A stretch of DNA of 14,364 bases. Source: CAJQQY01 sp964352225. Its GTDB lineage: Bacteria > Bacteroidota > Bacteroidia > Chitinophagales > Saprospiraceae. Location of the stretch: contig CAYGRM010000159.1 of the NCBI GenBank assembly GCA_964352225.1, forward strand, positions 1-14,364. The letters are read 5' to 3'. The notes under the pieces are model-generated. The model had not been told where the DNA came from and searched no databases. It saw only the letters and a list, made by a program, of their open reading frames with translations. Positions 7,381-14,364 of this stretch are shown here, piece after piece. The translations under genes and the position numbers were made by a program. Each line of letters begins with the position of its first letter. Positions within the stretch are counted from its first letter, which is position 1.

Positions 7381-8451
7381 CTACCAACGAATCAACGCAG
7401 AACCCCACGTAAATCCACTTCCAAATGCAGCAAGGCATACTAAATCTCCTTCCTTCACAGCACCTGCCTCCCAAGCTTCACACAATGCAATCGGCACCGA
7501 GGCTGCGGTAGTATTTCCATATTTTTGAATATTATTCCAAACTTGATCATCATTTAATTTTAATATTTTTTGTACAAACTGACTGATCCTTAAATTCGCC
7601 TGATGGGGAACAAACATATCAATATCTGACACTTCTAATCCAGCCGTTTCTAAGGCCTCTTGAATAACTTCTGGAAATTTTCTTACCGCTAATTTAAAAA
7701 CAAATTGTCCTTCCATGTTAGGATAAAGGTGTCCTTCTTCCTGCATTTTATCCGTAATAAAAATTCCACCATATTCTAAGTCTTTATCGTAACCATAATC
7801 ATATTCAATTCCCATTTTATCCAGATGATAACCACCATGCGAACCAGGATTAATGAAGGCTAATTTTTCAGCATAAGTTCCATCTGAATGTAATTTAGTA
7901 GTAAGAATTCCTTGTCCTTCTTTTTCAGTTGGCTGCACCACCACCGCACCAGCTCCATCTCCAAAAATTACCGTAACATTTCGACCTTCAGTACTATAAT
8001 CTAATCCCATGGAGTGCATTTCAGCTCCAACCAAAAGGACATTTTTGTACATCCCTGTTTTCACAAATTGGTCGGCAATACTCAATCCATATACAAATCC
8101 ACTACATTGGTTTCGAATATCCAAAGCCCCAACTTCAGTTCCGGTAATTCCTAATTCTCGCTGCAACAAAACTCCACAACCAGGAAAATAATAATCAGGA
8201 CTCAGGGTCGCAAATATGATAAAATCTACCTCTTCAGGTTGAATGCCTGCTCGCTCTATTGCTATTCGAGCAGCTTTGGTTCCCATCGTGGCAGTTGTCT
8301 CTTTATGCTTTTCTCCGTAACGTCTCTCTTGAATTCCGGTACGCTCTTGGATCCATTCATCACTAGTCTCCATCACTTTAGAAAGGTCGTCGTTAGTAGT
8401 TATTTTCTCAGGAACATAACTTCCGATTCCTGCTATTTTTGCGTTGAACAT
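7381..8451 (-). CDS. Ketoacyl-ACP synthase III family protein (FabH-like)
   Basis: Catalyses decarboxylative Claisen condensation of an acyl-CoA starter with malonyl-ACP, the first elongation step of type II fatty-acid synthesis, or a similar reaction in a secondary pathway. The thiolase-fold Cys-His-Asn triad is intact: Cys116 in 'DIRNQCSGFVYG', His283 in 'VPHQANLRI' and Asn313 in 'YGNTTAASVPIAL'. The Gly-rich C-terminal signature 'FGSGFTWGSALIRW' is also present. The N-terminal 'AGIGSYVPEKITTNDDL' and 'DEWIQERTGI' are typical. At 356 residues it is about 40 longer than E. coli FabH; the main extra is a Tyr/Asp-rich insertion of roughly 30 residues within 195-246. It is not next to plsX, rpmF, fabD or acpP, so it may be a second KASIII with a special substrate rather than the housekeeping copy. 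No gene symbol is assigned for that reason. The start is fixed by the family N-terminus. Confidence 0.9.
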   Translation of the reverse strand: MFNAKIAGIGSYVPEKITTNDDLSKVMETSDEWIQERTGIQERRYGEKHKETTATMGTKAARIAIERAGIQPEEVDFIIFATLSPDYYFPGCGVLLQRELGITGTEVGALDIRNQCSGFVYGLSIADQFVKTGMYKNVLLVGAEMHSMGLDYSTEGRNVTVIFGDGAGAVVVQPTEKEGQGILTTKLHSDGTYAEKLAFINPGSHGGYHLDKMGIEYDYGYDKDLEYGGIFITDKMQEEGHLYPNMEGQFVFKLAVRKFPEVIQEALETAGLEVSDIDMFVPHQANLRISQFVQKILKLNDDQVWNNIQKYGNTTAASVPIALCEAWEAGAVKEGDLVCLAAFGSGFTWGSALIRW

Positions 8452-8528
8452 ATTGTTTTTTTGTTTTATTATATAGTTAGGTAAAAACTCTTTCAGTTAT
8501 TTTTTCCGTAAAAATAGTAAATATTCGG

Positions 8529-8568
8529 TTTTAGAAAAATCAACATATGAATGTTCTAAAAGTTGATT
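8529..8568. promoter_or_regulatory. Nested, mutually exclusive inverted repeats in the divergent KASIII/T9SS-protein intergenic region
   Basis: Three arm pairs overlap: TTTTAGAA (8529-8536) with TTCTAAAA (8554-8561); AATCAAC (8538-8544) with GTTGATT (8562-8568); and AACAT (8542-8546) with ATGTT (8551-8555). They cannot all form at once. The site is 78-117 bp upstream of the KASIII start (minus) and 146-185 bp upstream of the 8714 start (plus). It could be a shared regulatory site; function is unproven. Confidence 0.3.
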
Positions 8569-8713
8569 CAAGATTTAGTTTTTGTCCATAAAGATCCAAA
8601 AGACACAATTCCTTTCAATAATATCCTCTCTCTCCTAATTTTTAAATATCTTTAAATACGATTTTTACTCAAAAAAATCCTAAAACCGTAAATTGTATTC
8701 TAAAAATTAAACT

Positions 8714-10630
8714 ATGACAAACCTGAAGTTGACCTCAAAAAAACCAATCAAAATTCTTTTTCCACTAATGTTCATATTCTTTGGAAATTATGTTCTTGCT
8801 CAAACACCAACTGTACAAGATTGCTTAGGAGCTATTCCGGTTTGCGCTCAAATCTACACAGAAAATACTTCTCCTTCTGGGACTGGAAATTATCCGAATG
8901 AAATAAATGGAACTTCCCAAGGTGGAATATGCTGTATGGATAATGAAATAAATTCGATTTGGTACACCTTTACTGTTGATCAATCTGGATTATTCGGTTT
9001 CACTTTGACCCCAAATAACTCTAATGATGATTATGATTGGGCCATGTTTGATATTACTAATGCGACTTGTGCGGATATTTTTGATGATGTTTCCTTGCAA
9101 GTAAGTTGTAACGCTGCAGGCGGAGGTTCTTGCAATGGAAATACAGGTGCTAATGGAGGGTCTATTTATGCCAACCAAGGTGCTGGCTGCAACAGCAATC
9201 CACCAAGTCAATTTTTGGGAAATAGTCCAGACAATGCACTCGTCCCTGTTGCCCAAGGTAATACCTATGTATTAGTTATTTCCAATTGGACTGGTTCAAC
9301 CAATGGTTACACTATTGATTTTGGAGTCTCGGGAAATATTGGAATTATCGACATGATTGATCCTGAGATTGCAGATATCACTCTCCCTGGAGATTGCGGA
9401 GGAAATCAAATGGAAGTAACTTTTTCTGAATATATTCAATGTAATACCATCAGCGGCAATAACTTTCAAATCACGGGACCAGGTGGGCCATACGCTACCA
9501 CGGTAACCGCTAATGCCTGTACCCAAGGTGGTGCATACGATAATATTTTTACCATCGAGGTAAATCCACCAATCACGGAAATTGGAGATTATACCATTGC
9601 TCTGGTGACTAATGGAACATCGGAAGTTCTAGATTTATGTGAAAATCCCTCGGCGGTAAACTCTTTTGATTTTACGATTTTAAATAGTCCTTTGCCGAAT
9701 ATCAATATTGGAAATGATACTATTTTATGTGATGGTGGATCGGTTACCATTGACGTTTCACTTCCAAATGCAGATTCTTATAGTTGGTCTGATGGAACAG
9801 GTGGGTCAGTTATTTCTATTACTGATCCAGGTCTTTATACTGTTACCATTACAAATGATTGTAATGTTGTAACTGATGATATTTTCGTCAACTTTGTTCC
9901 TTTGCAAACGGTGGATGTTGATCTAGGACCTGATACGATGCTCTGCCCTGGGGAAATATATACTTTGGATGCGACATGGGTTGGAGGGATTCAATATGTT
10001 TGGCAAGATGGATCAACGGGACCAATTTATCCAGTTTCGCAAACAGGAAATTATGAAGTTCAAATTGTAGGAGCTTGTGGTGAATTAGGAATGGCTGCTG
10101 TCCAAGTAGATTACGATGAAACTGAATTAAACTTAAACTTAGGGGGGGACAGTTTGCTTTGCGAAGAAGATGGATTATTTACCATCGATGTTTTTGATCC
10201 AAATGCGGATGAATATATTTGGAGTGATGGGTCGAATAATCCAACCTTGCAAATTACCGACAATGGACTTTATGCTGTTACCATTTCTGATAAGTGTAAT
10301 ATTTTAGTTGATGAAGTTAACCTTGAATACACGAATTGTACTATCTGTGAGGTATTTGTTCCCAATGCATTTTCGCCAGACTTTAATGGTTACAATGATT
10401 TATTTTTACCTTACTCTAATTGTACCTTGCAAAATTATTCCATGAAAATATTTAATCGTTGGGGTGCATTAGTTTATACGACCAACAATCCTCAGGAAGG
10501 CTGGAATGGTAGGTTCGATAACAAAGATATGCCGGAGGGAGTTTATGTTTATCTGCTCGAATTTGAGGTCAATCAACGAGGCGAAAATATTCCTAAAAAA
10601 TTATCAGGTAACGTAACCGTTTTAAAATAA
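8714..10630 (+). CDS. T9SS type B secreted protein with PPC-like, SbsA-like and three Ig-like domains
   Basis: A 638-residue exported protein. The signal peptide has a basic N-region (MTNLKLTSKKPIK) and ends Val-Leu-Ala, with Gln30 as the first mature residue. In order: a Cys-rich beta domain (about 34-205) with 'NSIWYTFTV' and 'NDDYDWAMFDIT', the form seen in Bacteroidota PPC-like (bacterial pre-peptidase C-terminal) modules; an Ig-like region resembling SbsA Ig-like domains (about 214-323, Val-Thr-Phe-Ser-Glu, Asn-Asn-Phe); three related Ig/PKD-like repeats (about 328-394, 398-467 and 472-539), each with an acidic 'xLGxDxxLC' or 'IGNDTILC' opening and a Tyr/Trp-Ser-Asp-Gly core; and the type B sorting domain (about 548-638, 'NAFSPDFNGYNDLF', 'IFNRWGALVY'). 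Likely a surface adhesin or matrix protein. It is divergent from the KASIII gene, shares its export class with the 4804-6540 protein, and is followed by a hairpin terminator. Confidence 0.9.
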   Translation: MTNLKLTSKKPIKILFPLMFIFFGNYVLAQTPTVQDCLGAIPVCAQIYTENTSPSGTGNYPNEINGTSQGGICCMDNEINSIWYTFTVDQSGLFGFTLTPNNSNDDYDWAMFDITNATCADIFDDVSLQVSCNAAGGGSCNGNTGANGGSIYANQGAGCNSNPPSQFLGNSPDNALVPVAQGNTYVLVISNWTGSTNGYTIDFGVSGNIGIIDMIDPEIADITLPGDCGGNQMEVTFSEYIQCNTISGNNFQITGPGGPYATTVTANACTQGGAYDNIFTIEVNPPITEIGDYTIALVTNGTSEVLDLCENPSAVNSFDFTILNSPLPNINIGNDTILCDGGSVTIDVSLPNADSYSWSDGTGGSVISITDPGLYTVTITNDCNVVTDDIFVNFVPLQTVDVDLGPDTMLCPGEIYTLDATWVGGIQYVWQDGSTGPIYPVSQTGNYEVQIVGACGELGMAAVQVDYDETELNLNLGGDSLLCEEDGLFTIDVFDPNADEYIWSDGSNNPTLQITDNGLYAVTISDKCNILVDEVNLEYTNCTICEVFVPNAFSPDFNGYNDLFLPYSNCTLQNYSMKIFNRWGALVYTTNNPQEGWNGRFDNKDMPEGVYVYLLEFEVNQRGENIPKKLSGNVTVLK

Positions 10631-10635
10631 TGGTT

Positions 10636-10677
10636 AATGGTGAACGGTTATTGATTAACCGTTCACCATTTTATTTT
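10636..10677 (+). terminator. Rho-independent terminator after the 638-aa T9SS protein gene
   Basis: Arms 10636-10650 (AATGGTGAACGGTTA) and 10656-10670 are perfectly complementary over 15 bp around the loop TTGAT, followed by the T-rich tail TTATTTT. It starts 5 bases after the stop codon at 10630. Confidence 0.88.
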
Positions 10678-10848
10678 AAGAAAAACTTTCCTTTTCTACA
10701 TTCCATTTTTATTTCCAATTCACAAATTGACTTCAAATCACCTTACGAGTAAAATCCACGCTGCAAATAATATTTTGAAAAAATATCACCATCTTGCAAA
10801 GCCTTTTTCAAAATAAAAATTATAAAAAACAAGCAACGAAAAATCGAC

Positions 10849-12927
10849 TTGAAGAAATACTTAACTTTTCCATTTTACCTTTCCATCATTTGGCTAATCT
10901 GCATTATTTTAGTCAACCCATTTGGTGATTTCCCACTCAATGATGATTGGTCTTATGCACGAAATGCGCAAGCACTTGCCTTGGAAAACAAAATTTATTT
11001 TGATGAATGGGGTGCGATGACTTTGATTGCGCATACAATGTGGGGAGCATTTTTTTGTAAGATATTTGGCTTCTCATTTACGGTACTTCGCTTCTCTACT
11101 TTAGTTTTAGGATGGATTGGAATATTGGTTACCTATCGCTTTTTTGAAGAAGGTGGGATGAAAAAAAATCATGCATTTTGGGCAACGATTTTATTGGCAT
11201 TTAATCCTTTTTATTTTGCTAATTCATTTAGCTATATGACGGAAGTTCCGTTCATGTGTTTTTTGATGTCAGCAGCTTATTTTTCTCTCAAGGCAATCAA
11301 TGAAAAAGGTCAAAAGAATATCTTATTAGCAACATTATTTTCGATCATTGCCACCATGATTCGACAACCTGGAGTTCTAGTTCCCATTGCTTTTTTGATC
11401 ACCTACCTAGCCAAAAATAAATTTTCAATAAAGACTGTAACCCAAGGATTTACGCCTTCTGTTTTAACTTTAGGAAGTCTAATCTTATTCACTAATTGGC
11501 GAAATGCGAACTATGGACTTTCAGAAAACTTTGGAAAAACAAGTCAACTCATTGACAATATTACCAATGGACATTTAGAGAATGCCATTGCAACTAAAGC
11601 TCCTGGTTTTTTTATTTTGTGGGGCCTTTTTTTACTACCAATGATGATTGTTTTAGTGAATAATTTTTGGAAAAAAATCCCACCTATTGGAAAGGTTATT
11701 TCAATTGGAATTACATTGTTATTAAGTTATCCATATTTCGACAATTGGAATAATTTCCACTTAGGAAATACCTTTTTCAACTTCGGAATGGGACCAATGG
11801 TTTTGCCATCCGAAGATAGATTTGCTACTTCAAATCTTCATAACAATGATTGGGGAAATATTATTTTCTGTGGATTTATGGGCGGCATAATCATCCTCCA
11901 ATGGATTTTGATTCGCACTACTCAACTTTTATTTTTCATCAAAAATAAAACATCCACCTCAGTCAATTGTAATACTTTTTTTTCCTTAGCTACTGCATTT
12001 GGATATTTCGCTTTTTTAATGTTAAATAATTTTTATTTTGATCGTTATTGCTTGATTGCATTTCCTTTTTTAATACTCATGCTATTCCCACAAAATCAAG
12101 ATTTTTCGATTCCTCGAACATTAAAAATAGCTGGACATATTACCCTTCTTGCTATCGTTATATTTTCTATTGGAGCTACACATGATTATTTATCTTGGAA
12201 TCGAGCACGTTGGGAAGCAGTTGATTATTCGCATAAAACGCTTCAATTAAAACCAACTCAAATCAATGGAGGATTTGAATATAAAAAATGGTTTGGAATA
12301 AACTTTAATAGACATCCTGGTTTCTTTGGATTGGAAAATTGGGATGATCCACGAGAGCAATATTTTATTTCACATTCTGAATTATGCTTTTTTAAACCAA
12401 TAGAGAAATTTTCATATACCCGTTATTTTCCTCCTAAAAAAGAAAATATCTTTTTATTAAAAAAAGAAAATTTATCTCAAACAGATACGATTATTTGTGA
12501 TGCTGAATTGTTATCAAAAGATGACAAATATTTATTGACCAACCAATCAAATATTCAATTGTCAAACGTTGAAAGAAGAGTTTCGGATAAAGCTCACTCT
12601 GGCAAATATTCCATTTTATTAGAATCAAATAACCCTTATGGATTTACTTTCACAATGGAAAATTTGCAACCTTGCGAAAAGATTTTAGTCATCACTTGGA
12701 AATTATCGACACCTAATGCGGTGAAAGGAATTATTGCTATGGAAGGGAGCTCTTACCTTGATAATGCTTGCATGATTACAGAAGCAGATGGAACTGGCTG
12801 GGTAAAACAAGTACAAGAATTTACAGTTCCAAAAGATACTAAAACAGATAAAGCTTCTTTTTTTCTGTTCAATCCTACTGCTGAAAAAGTATATTTTGAT
12901 GACTTGATGATTGTGAGGATTAGGTAG
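10849..12927 (+). CDS. GT39/ArnT-like integral-membrane glycosyltransferase with C-terminal jelly-roll-like domain
   Basis: A 692-residue polytopic membrane protein. It resembles the dolichyl- or undecaprenyl-phosphate-sugar glycosyltransferases of the GT39/ArnT/PMT_2 class, which move a sugar from a lipid carrier to a target on the periplasmic face. Evidence: TM1 at about 6-22; then an extracytoplasmic loop with the acidic pair Asp32-Asp33 in 'PLNDDWSYARNAQALA'; multiple further hydrophobic segments up to about residue 445; 'SYMTEVPF' with Glu132; 'MIRQPGVLVP' (170-179); and 'FYFDRYCLIAFPFL' (395-408). The soluble C-terminal part (about 450-692) is unusually long, and residues 572-692 look like a galactose-binding/jelly-roll fold ('SGKYSILLES' to 'VYFDDLMIVRI'). 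The start is TTG at 10849. An in-frame stop at 10768-10770 precedes it, no in-frame ATG lies between, and the first internal ATG (Met57) would delete TM1. The acceptor is unknown. It converges with the next gene, leaving a 25-bp gap. Confidence 0.85.
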   Translation: MKKYLTFPFYLSIIWLICIILVNPFGDFPLNDDWSYARNAQALALENKIYFDEWGAMTLIAHTMWGAFFCKIFGFSFTVLRFSTLVLGWIGILVTYRFFEEGGMKKNHAFWATILLAFNPFYFANSFSYMTEVPFMCFLMSAAYFSLKAINEKGQKNILLATLFSIIATMIRQPGVLVPIAFLITYLAKNKFSIKTVTQGFTPSVLTLGSLILFTNWRNANYGLSENFGKTSQLIDNITNGHLENAIATKAPGFFILWGLFLLPMMIVLVNNFWKKIPPIGKVISIGITLLLSYPYFDNWNNFHLGNTFFNFGMGPMVLPSEDRFATSNLHNNDWGNIIFCGFMGGIIILQWILIRTTQLLFFIKNKTSTSVNCNTFFSLATAFGYFAFLMLNNFYFDRYCLIAFPFLILMLFPQNQDFSIPRTLKIAGHITLLAIVIFSIGATHDYLSWNRARWEAVDYSHKTLQLKPTQINGGFEYKKWFGINFNRHPGFFGLENWDDPREQYFISHSELCFFKPIEKFSYTRYFPPKKENIFLLKKENLSQTDTIICDAELLSKDDKYLLTNQSNIQLSNVERRVSDKAHSGKYSILLESNNPYGFTFTMENLQPCEKILVITWKLSTPNAVKGIIAMEGSSYLDNACMITEADGTGWVKQVQEFTVPKDTKTDKASFFLFNPTAEKVYFDDLMIVRIR

Positions 12928-12952
12928 TTGGTTATTGCAAAATAAACTTAAT

Positions 12953-13321
12953 TTATCTTGGAAGTGCATTTCTTAATTCAGTTATAAATGCCTTCGTTTT
13001 ATCTCCCAATGGAATACCAATATAATTGAACTGATCGTAAAATACTTTTGCCATTTTTTTTCCATAAATAGTTTTTCCCTCCTCAATTTTAGCGATATTT
13101 TTTAACCAAATTTTTTGATGGGTTTTTCCAAAAGTAGATACCGCTAGATGATCTTCTTTCACTTGGTACGTGTTTTTAAACATTAAGACTAGTGGCAAAA
13201 GTGGTACAGTCAACATGGCTGCAATTTTCAAATTAGCGCTCAGCAATTCGAAAAGTCCAAAGCCTAAAATCACCAATAAAACAATCAACGCTTTTATATA
13301 ATTGAAGGAAGTATATTTCAA
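12953..13321 (-). CDS. Small membrane protein with bacterial PH-like domain
   Basis: A 122-residue protein. Two hydrophobic segments (about 8-28 and 32-48) form a membrane hairpin. A compact beta-rich domain follows (about 51-120: 'YQVKEDHLAVSTFGKTHQK', then Ile-Trp-Leu-Lys-Asn-Ile-Ala-Lys-Ile and a final helix 'AFITELRNAL'), the pattern of bPH domain proteins (the DUF304/DUF1200 type). The soluble domain would lie in the cytoplasm. The role of these proteins is generally unknown, so no reaction is proposed. It is convergent with the glycosyltransferase gene (25 bp apart, no hairpin in between). It is also separated from the upstream OmpA gene by a terminator, so it is its own unit. A short dyad TTTGC-N3-GCAAA (13346-13358) lies 25-37 bp upstream of the start and could be part of its promoter region. 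Family assignment is by pattern only. Confidence 0.6.
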   Translation of the reverse strand: MKYTSFNYIKALIVLLVILGFGLFELLSANLKIAAMLTVPLLPLVLMFKNTYQVKEDHLAVSTFGKTHQKIWLKNIAKIEEGKTIYGKKMAKVFYDQFNYIGIPLGDKTKAFITELRNALPR

Positions 13322-13404
13322 TTTCTTTATTTTTTATGATAAAAATTTGCTCTGCAAAATTAAAAATTAACCATCCTAAAATAGCACTTTCTAATAAAAA
13401 TAAA

Positions 13405-13438
13405 ACACCCATCTAAAACTTAAGTTTTAAATGGGTGT
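13405..13438 (-). terminator. Rho-independent terminator of the OmpA-family gene
   Basis: The arms meet at 13421/13422 and pair over 17 positions with one C/A mismatch (13413/13430); the outer core is ACACCCAT/ATGGGTGT. On the minus strand the hairpin is followed by TTTTATTTTT (13395-13404). It starts 34 bases after the stop codon of the OmpA gene and insulates the PH-like gene. Confidence 0.88.
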
Positions 13439-13471
13439 ATATTTCTTTGAGTAAAAAAATCTTAACGCATC

Positions 13472-14206
13472 TTAATTCAAACCAAGCGAACTAGGTACTT
13501 CAATTGGCTCAACCAAACTCATCCGATTTCCGTTTTTATCCAAAATCTCTAAGACAACTCTTCGATTAAGTTGTCTTCCTTCTTCTGTATCTACTCCATT
13601 TTCTAATTCATTTTTAGCAATTGGTTGGTGCTCACCATAAGTTTCGATTCTGATTCGGCTAGCTGAAATTCCTCGACGTGTTAAATATTTTTTTGCTGCA
13701 TTTGCTCTATTTTTAGACAATTGGTCATTGTAAGAATCATTGCCTTTGGCATCAGTATGTGCTCTCAAACTGGCAATTAAAGTAGGGTTTTCTTTCAAAT
13801 TATTGGCCATCAGATTCAATTGTTTTTTTGACTCTGATCGCAAATTATATTTGTCAAAATCAAAAAATATTGATCGCAAACTTGAAATTAACTTTCGAGG
13901 AGGTGGAGTTTTGTAGCAGGTACATGAAGCATTAAAAAAACTTTCATGCATCACCGTTGTATTGTAACCAAGTGCGTCCAATTTTTTGCTTTCTGCTTCT
14001 GCCCCAGCCTCATCAAATTTTCCAACAAAATACCTATGGAAATCATATTTGTCTTTGCTATAAAAAATTTGGCCATCGACATTTTGAAATTGTGCAGCTG
14101 AAACTTGCTTATTATAAACTGCAATTTGAACAAACCAATCCTTCTCTGCCGCCTTCATCGAAAAGGAAATTAAAATAACGCAAAATGCTAATAGTGTTTT
14201 TTTCAT
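13472..14206 (-). CDS. OmpA-family protein with N-terminal SPOR-like domain
   Basis: A 244-residue periplasmic protein that probably binds peptidoglycan. The signal peptide (MKKTLLAFCVILISFSMKA) is cut near residue 19-20. Residues about 24-90 look SPOR-like ('DWFVQIAVY', then Arg-Tyr-Phe-Val-Gly-Lys-Phe and Leu-Gly-Tyr-Asn-Thr-Thr-Val), a domain that in other proteins binds denuded glycan. A short linker with Cys95 and Cys97 and a Pro-Pro-Pro leads to the OmpA C-terminal domain (about 112-221), starting 'IFFDFDKYNLR'. Asp152 in 'AHTDAKG' and Arg167 in 'LSKNRA' are in the spacing used to hold diaminopimelate, and 'GRQLNRRVVLEI' closes the domain. No beta-barrel or lipobox is seen. The open frame continues upstream to an ATG at 14356, but the Met-Lys-Lys-Thr signal peptide at 14206 sets the real start. 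It has its own terminator, and phased repeats lie in its upstream region. Confidence 0.9.
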   Translation of the reverse strand: MKKTLLAFCVILISFSMKAAEKDWFVQIAVYNKQVSAAQFQNVDGQIFYSKDKYDFHRYFVGKFDEAGAEAESKKLDALGYNTTVMHESFFNASCTCYKTPPPRKLISSLRSIFFDFDKYNLRSESKKQLNLMANNLKENPTLIASLRAHTDAKGNDSYNDQLSKNRANAAKKYLTRRGISASRIRIETYGEHQPIAKNELENGVDTEEGRQLNRRVVLEILDKNGNRMSLVEPIEVPSSLGLN

Positions 14207-14260
14207 CACGTGTGTCTGTTTTATTATTAAAAAATCGGAAGGGTTGAAAATACAAAATTC

Positions 14261-14290
14261 AAAGGGGAAAGGGAAATACAAAAGGGGAAA
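14261..14290 (-). promoter_or_regulatory. Two AAAGGGGAAA copies exactly 20 bp apart upstream of the OmpA gene
   Basis: AAAGGGGAAA occurs at 14261-14270 and again at 14281-14290 (TTTCCCCTTT on the coding strand), with GGGAAATACA between them. The copies lie 55-84 bp before the start at 14206, about two helical turns apart, as for a dimer-binding site. Related TACAAAA copies occur at 14251-14257 and 14278-14284. No consensus TAnnTTTG is seen. The function is an inference. Confidence 0.3.
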
Positions 14291-14364
14291 TTCATGATAC
14301 AAAGATTCCAATAAAAAAGTCAAACCTTCAATACCTAAAATATTGATTTTCAACATTTTATAAA

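Noticed and set aside
8239..8484. Plus-strand open frame opposite the KASIII gene start
   Set aside because: It overlaps a clear gene on the other strand, is rich in Ser, Phe and Tyr and has no recognisable domain; it is a shadow frame.
10770..10786. AT-only dyad ATATTTT-GAA-AAAATAT before the glycosyltransferase
   Set aside because: Seven A-T pairs with a 3-base loop are expected by chance in this composition; there is no flanking T-run or promoter match at a sensible place.
13957..14178. Plus-strand open frame opposite the OmpA gene
   Set aside because: Antisense to a well-supported gene, with a composition typical of a shadow frame.
14207..14356. N-terminal extension of the OmpA-family gene to an ATG at 14356
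   Set aside because: The extra 50 residues are Phe/Pro-rich and unlike any leader, whereas the ATG at 14206 begins a textbook signal peptide; the stretch also contains the phased upstream repeats.
1..14364. CRISPR array, rRNA/tRNA genes, insertion sequence or prophage
   Set aside because: No regularly spaced repeats, tRNA cloverleaf, rRNA conserved stretch, transposase motif or phage gene was found on either strand.

Overview
The window reads as chromosomal DNA from a Bacteroidota bacterium, most likely a marine or freshwater member of the Saprospiria or a related lineage. The evidence is the AT-rich composition, the lack of Shine-Dalgarno sequences, two secreted proteins ending in the type IX secretion system (T9SS) type B C-terminal domain (CHU_C / gliding-motility CTERM), SprB-type repeats, a long FG-GAP/ASPIC lipoprotein, and signal peptides that repeatedly end in Ala followed by mature Gln. 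The lineage assignment is an inference; there is no rRNA or marker gene here.

Layout, left to right. A small secreted orphan (+, 19-453) ends in a strong hairpin terminator. Next is a 1129-residue calcium-motif beta-propeller/ASPIC lipoprotein (+, 743-4132) with its own terminator. A GNAT acetyltransferase (+, 4272-4787) ends inside a GC-rich palindrome that separates it from a convergent 578-residue T9SS type B adhesin-like protein (-, 4804-6540). Two more minus-strand genes follow: an unrecognised 161-residue protein (6710-7195) and a stand-alone ketoacyl-ACP synthase III (7381-8451). Divergent from that lies a 638-residue T9SS type B protein (+, 8714-10630) with a hairpin terminator. A GT39-like membrane glycosyltransferase with a TTG start and an extra C-terminal jelly-roll-like region follows (+, 10849-12927). 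It converges with a small two-TM PH-like protein (-, 12953-13321). Last is a periplasmic SPOR-like/OmpA protein (-, 13472-14206) with its own terminator.

The genes look mostly monocistronic: nearly every one is separated by 120-290 bp, and several have recognisable hairpin terminators. The common theme is the cell envelope: surface lipoprotein, T9SS-exported adhesins, lipid or polyketide precursor synthesis, sugar transfer across the inner membrane, and peptidoglycan anchoring. No single pathway is complete. I see no rRNA, tRNA, CRISPR array, transposase, phage gene or defence system, and no clear new multi-gene system. The most unusual items are the GC-rich palindrome that supplies the end of the GNAT gene, the glycosyltransferase plus jelly-roll architecture, and several inverted or phased repeats in intergenic DNA. 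No intergenic gap exceeds 300 bp; the longest (454-742) holds a terminator and two dyads.
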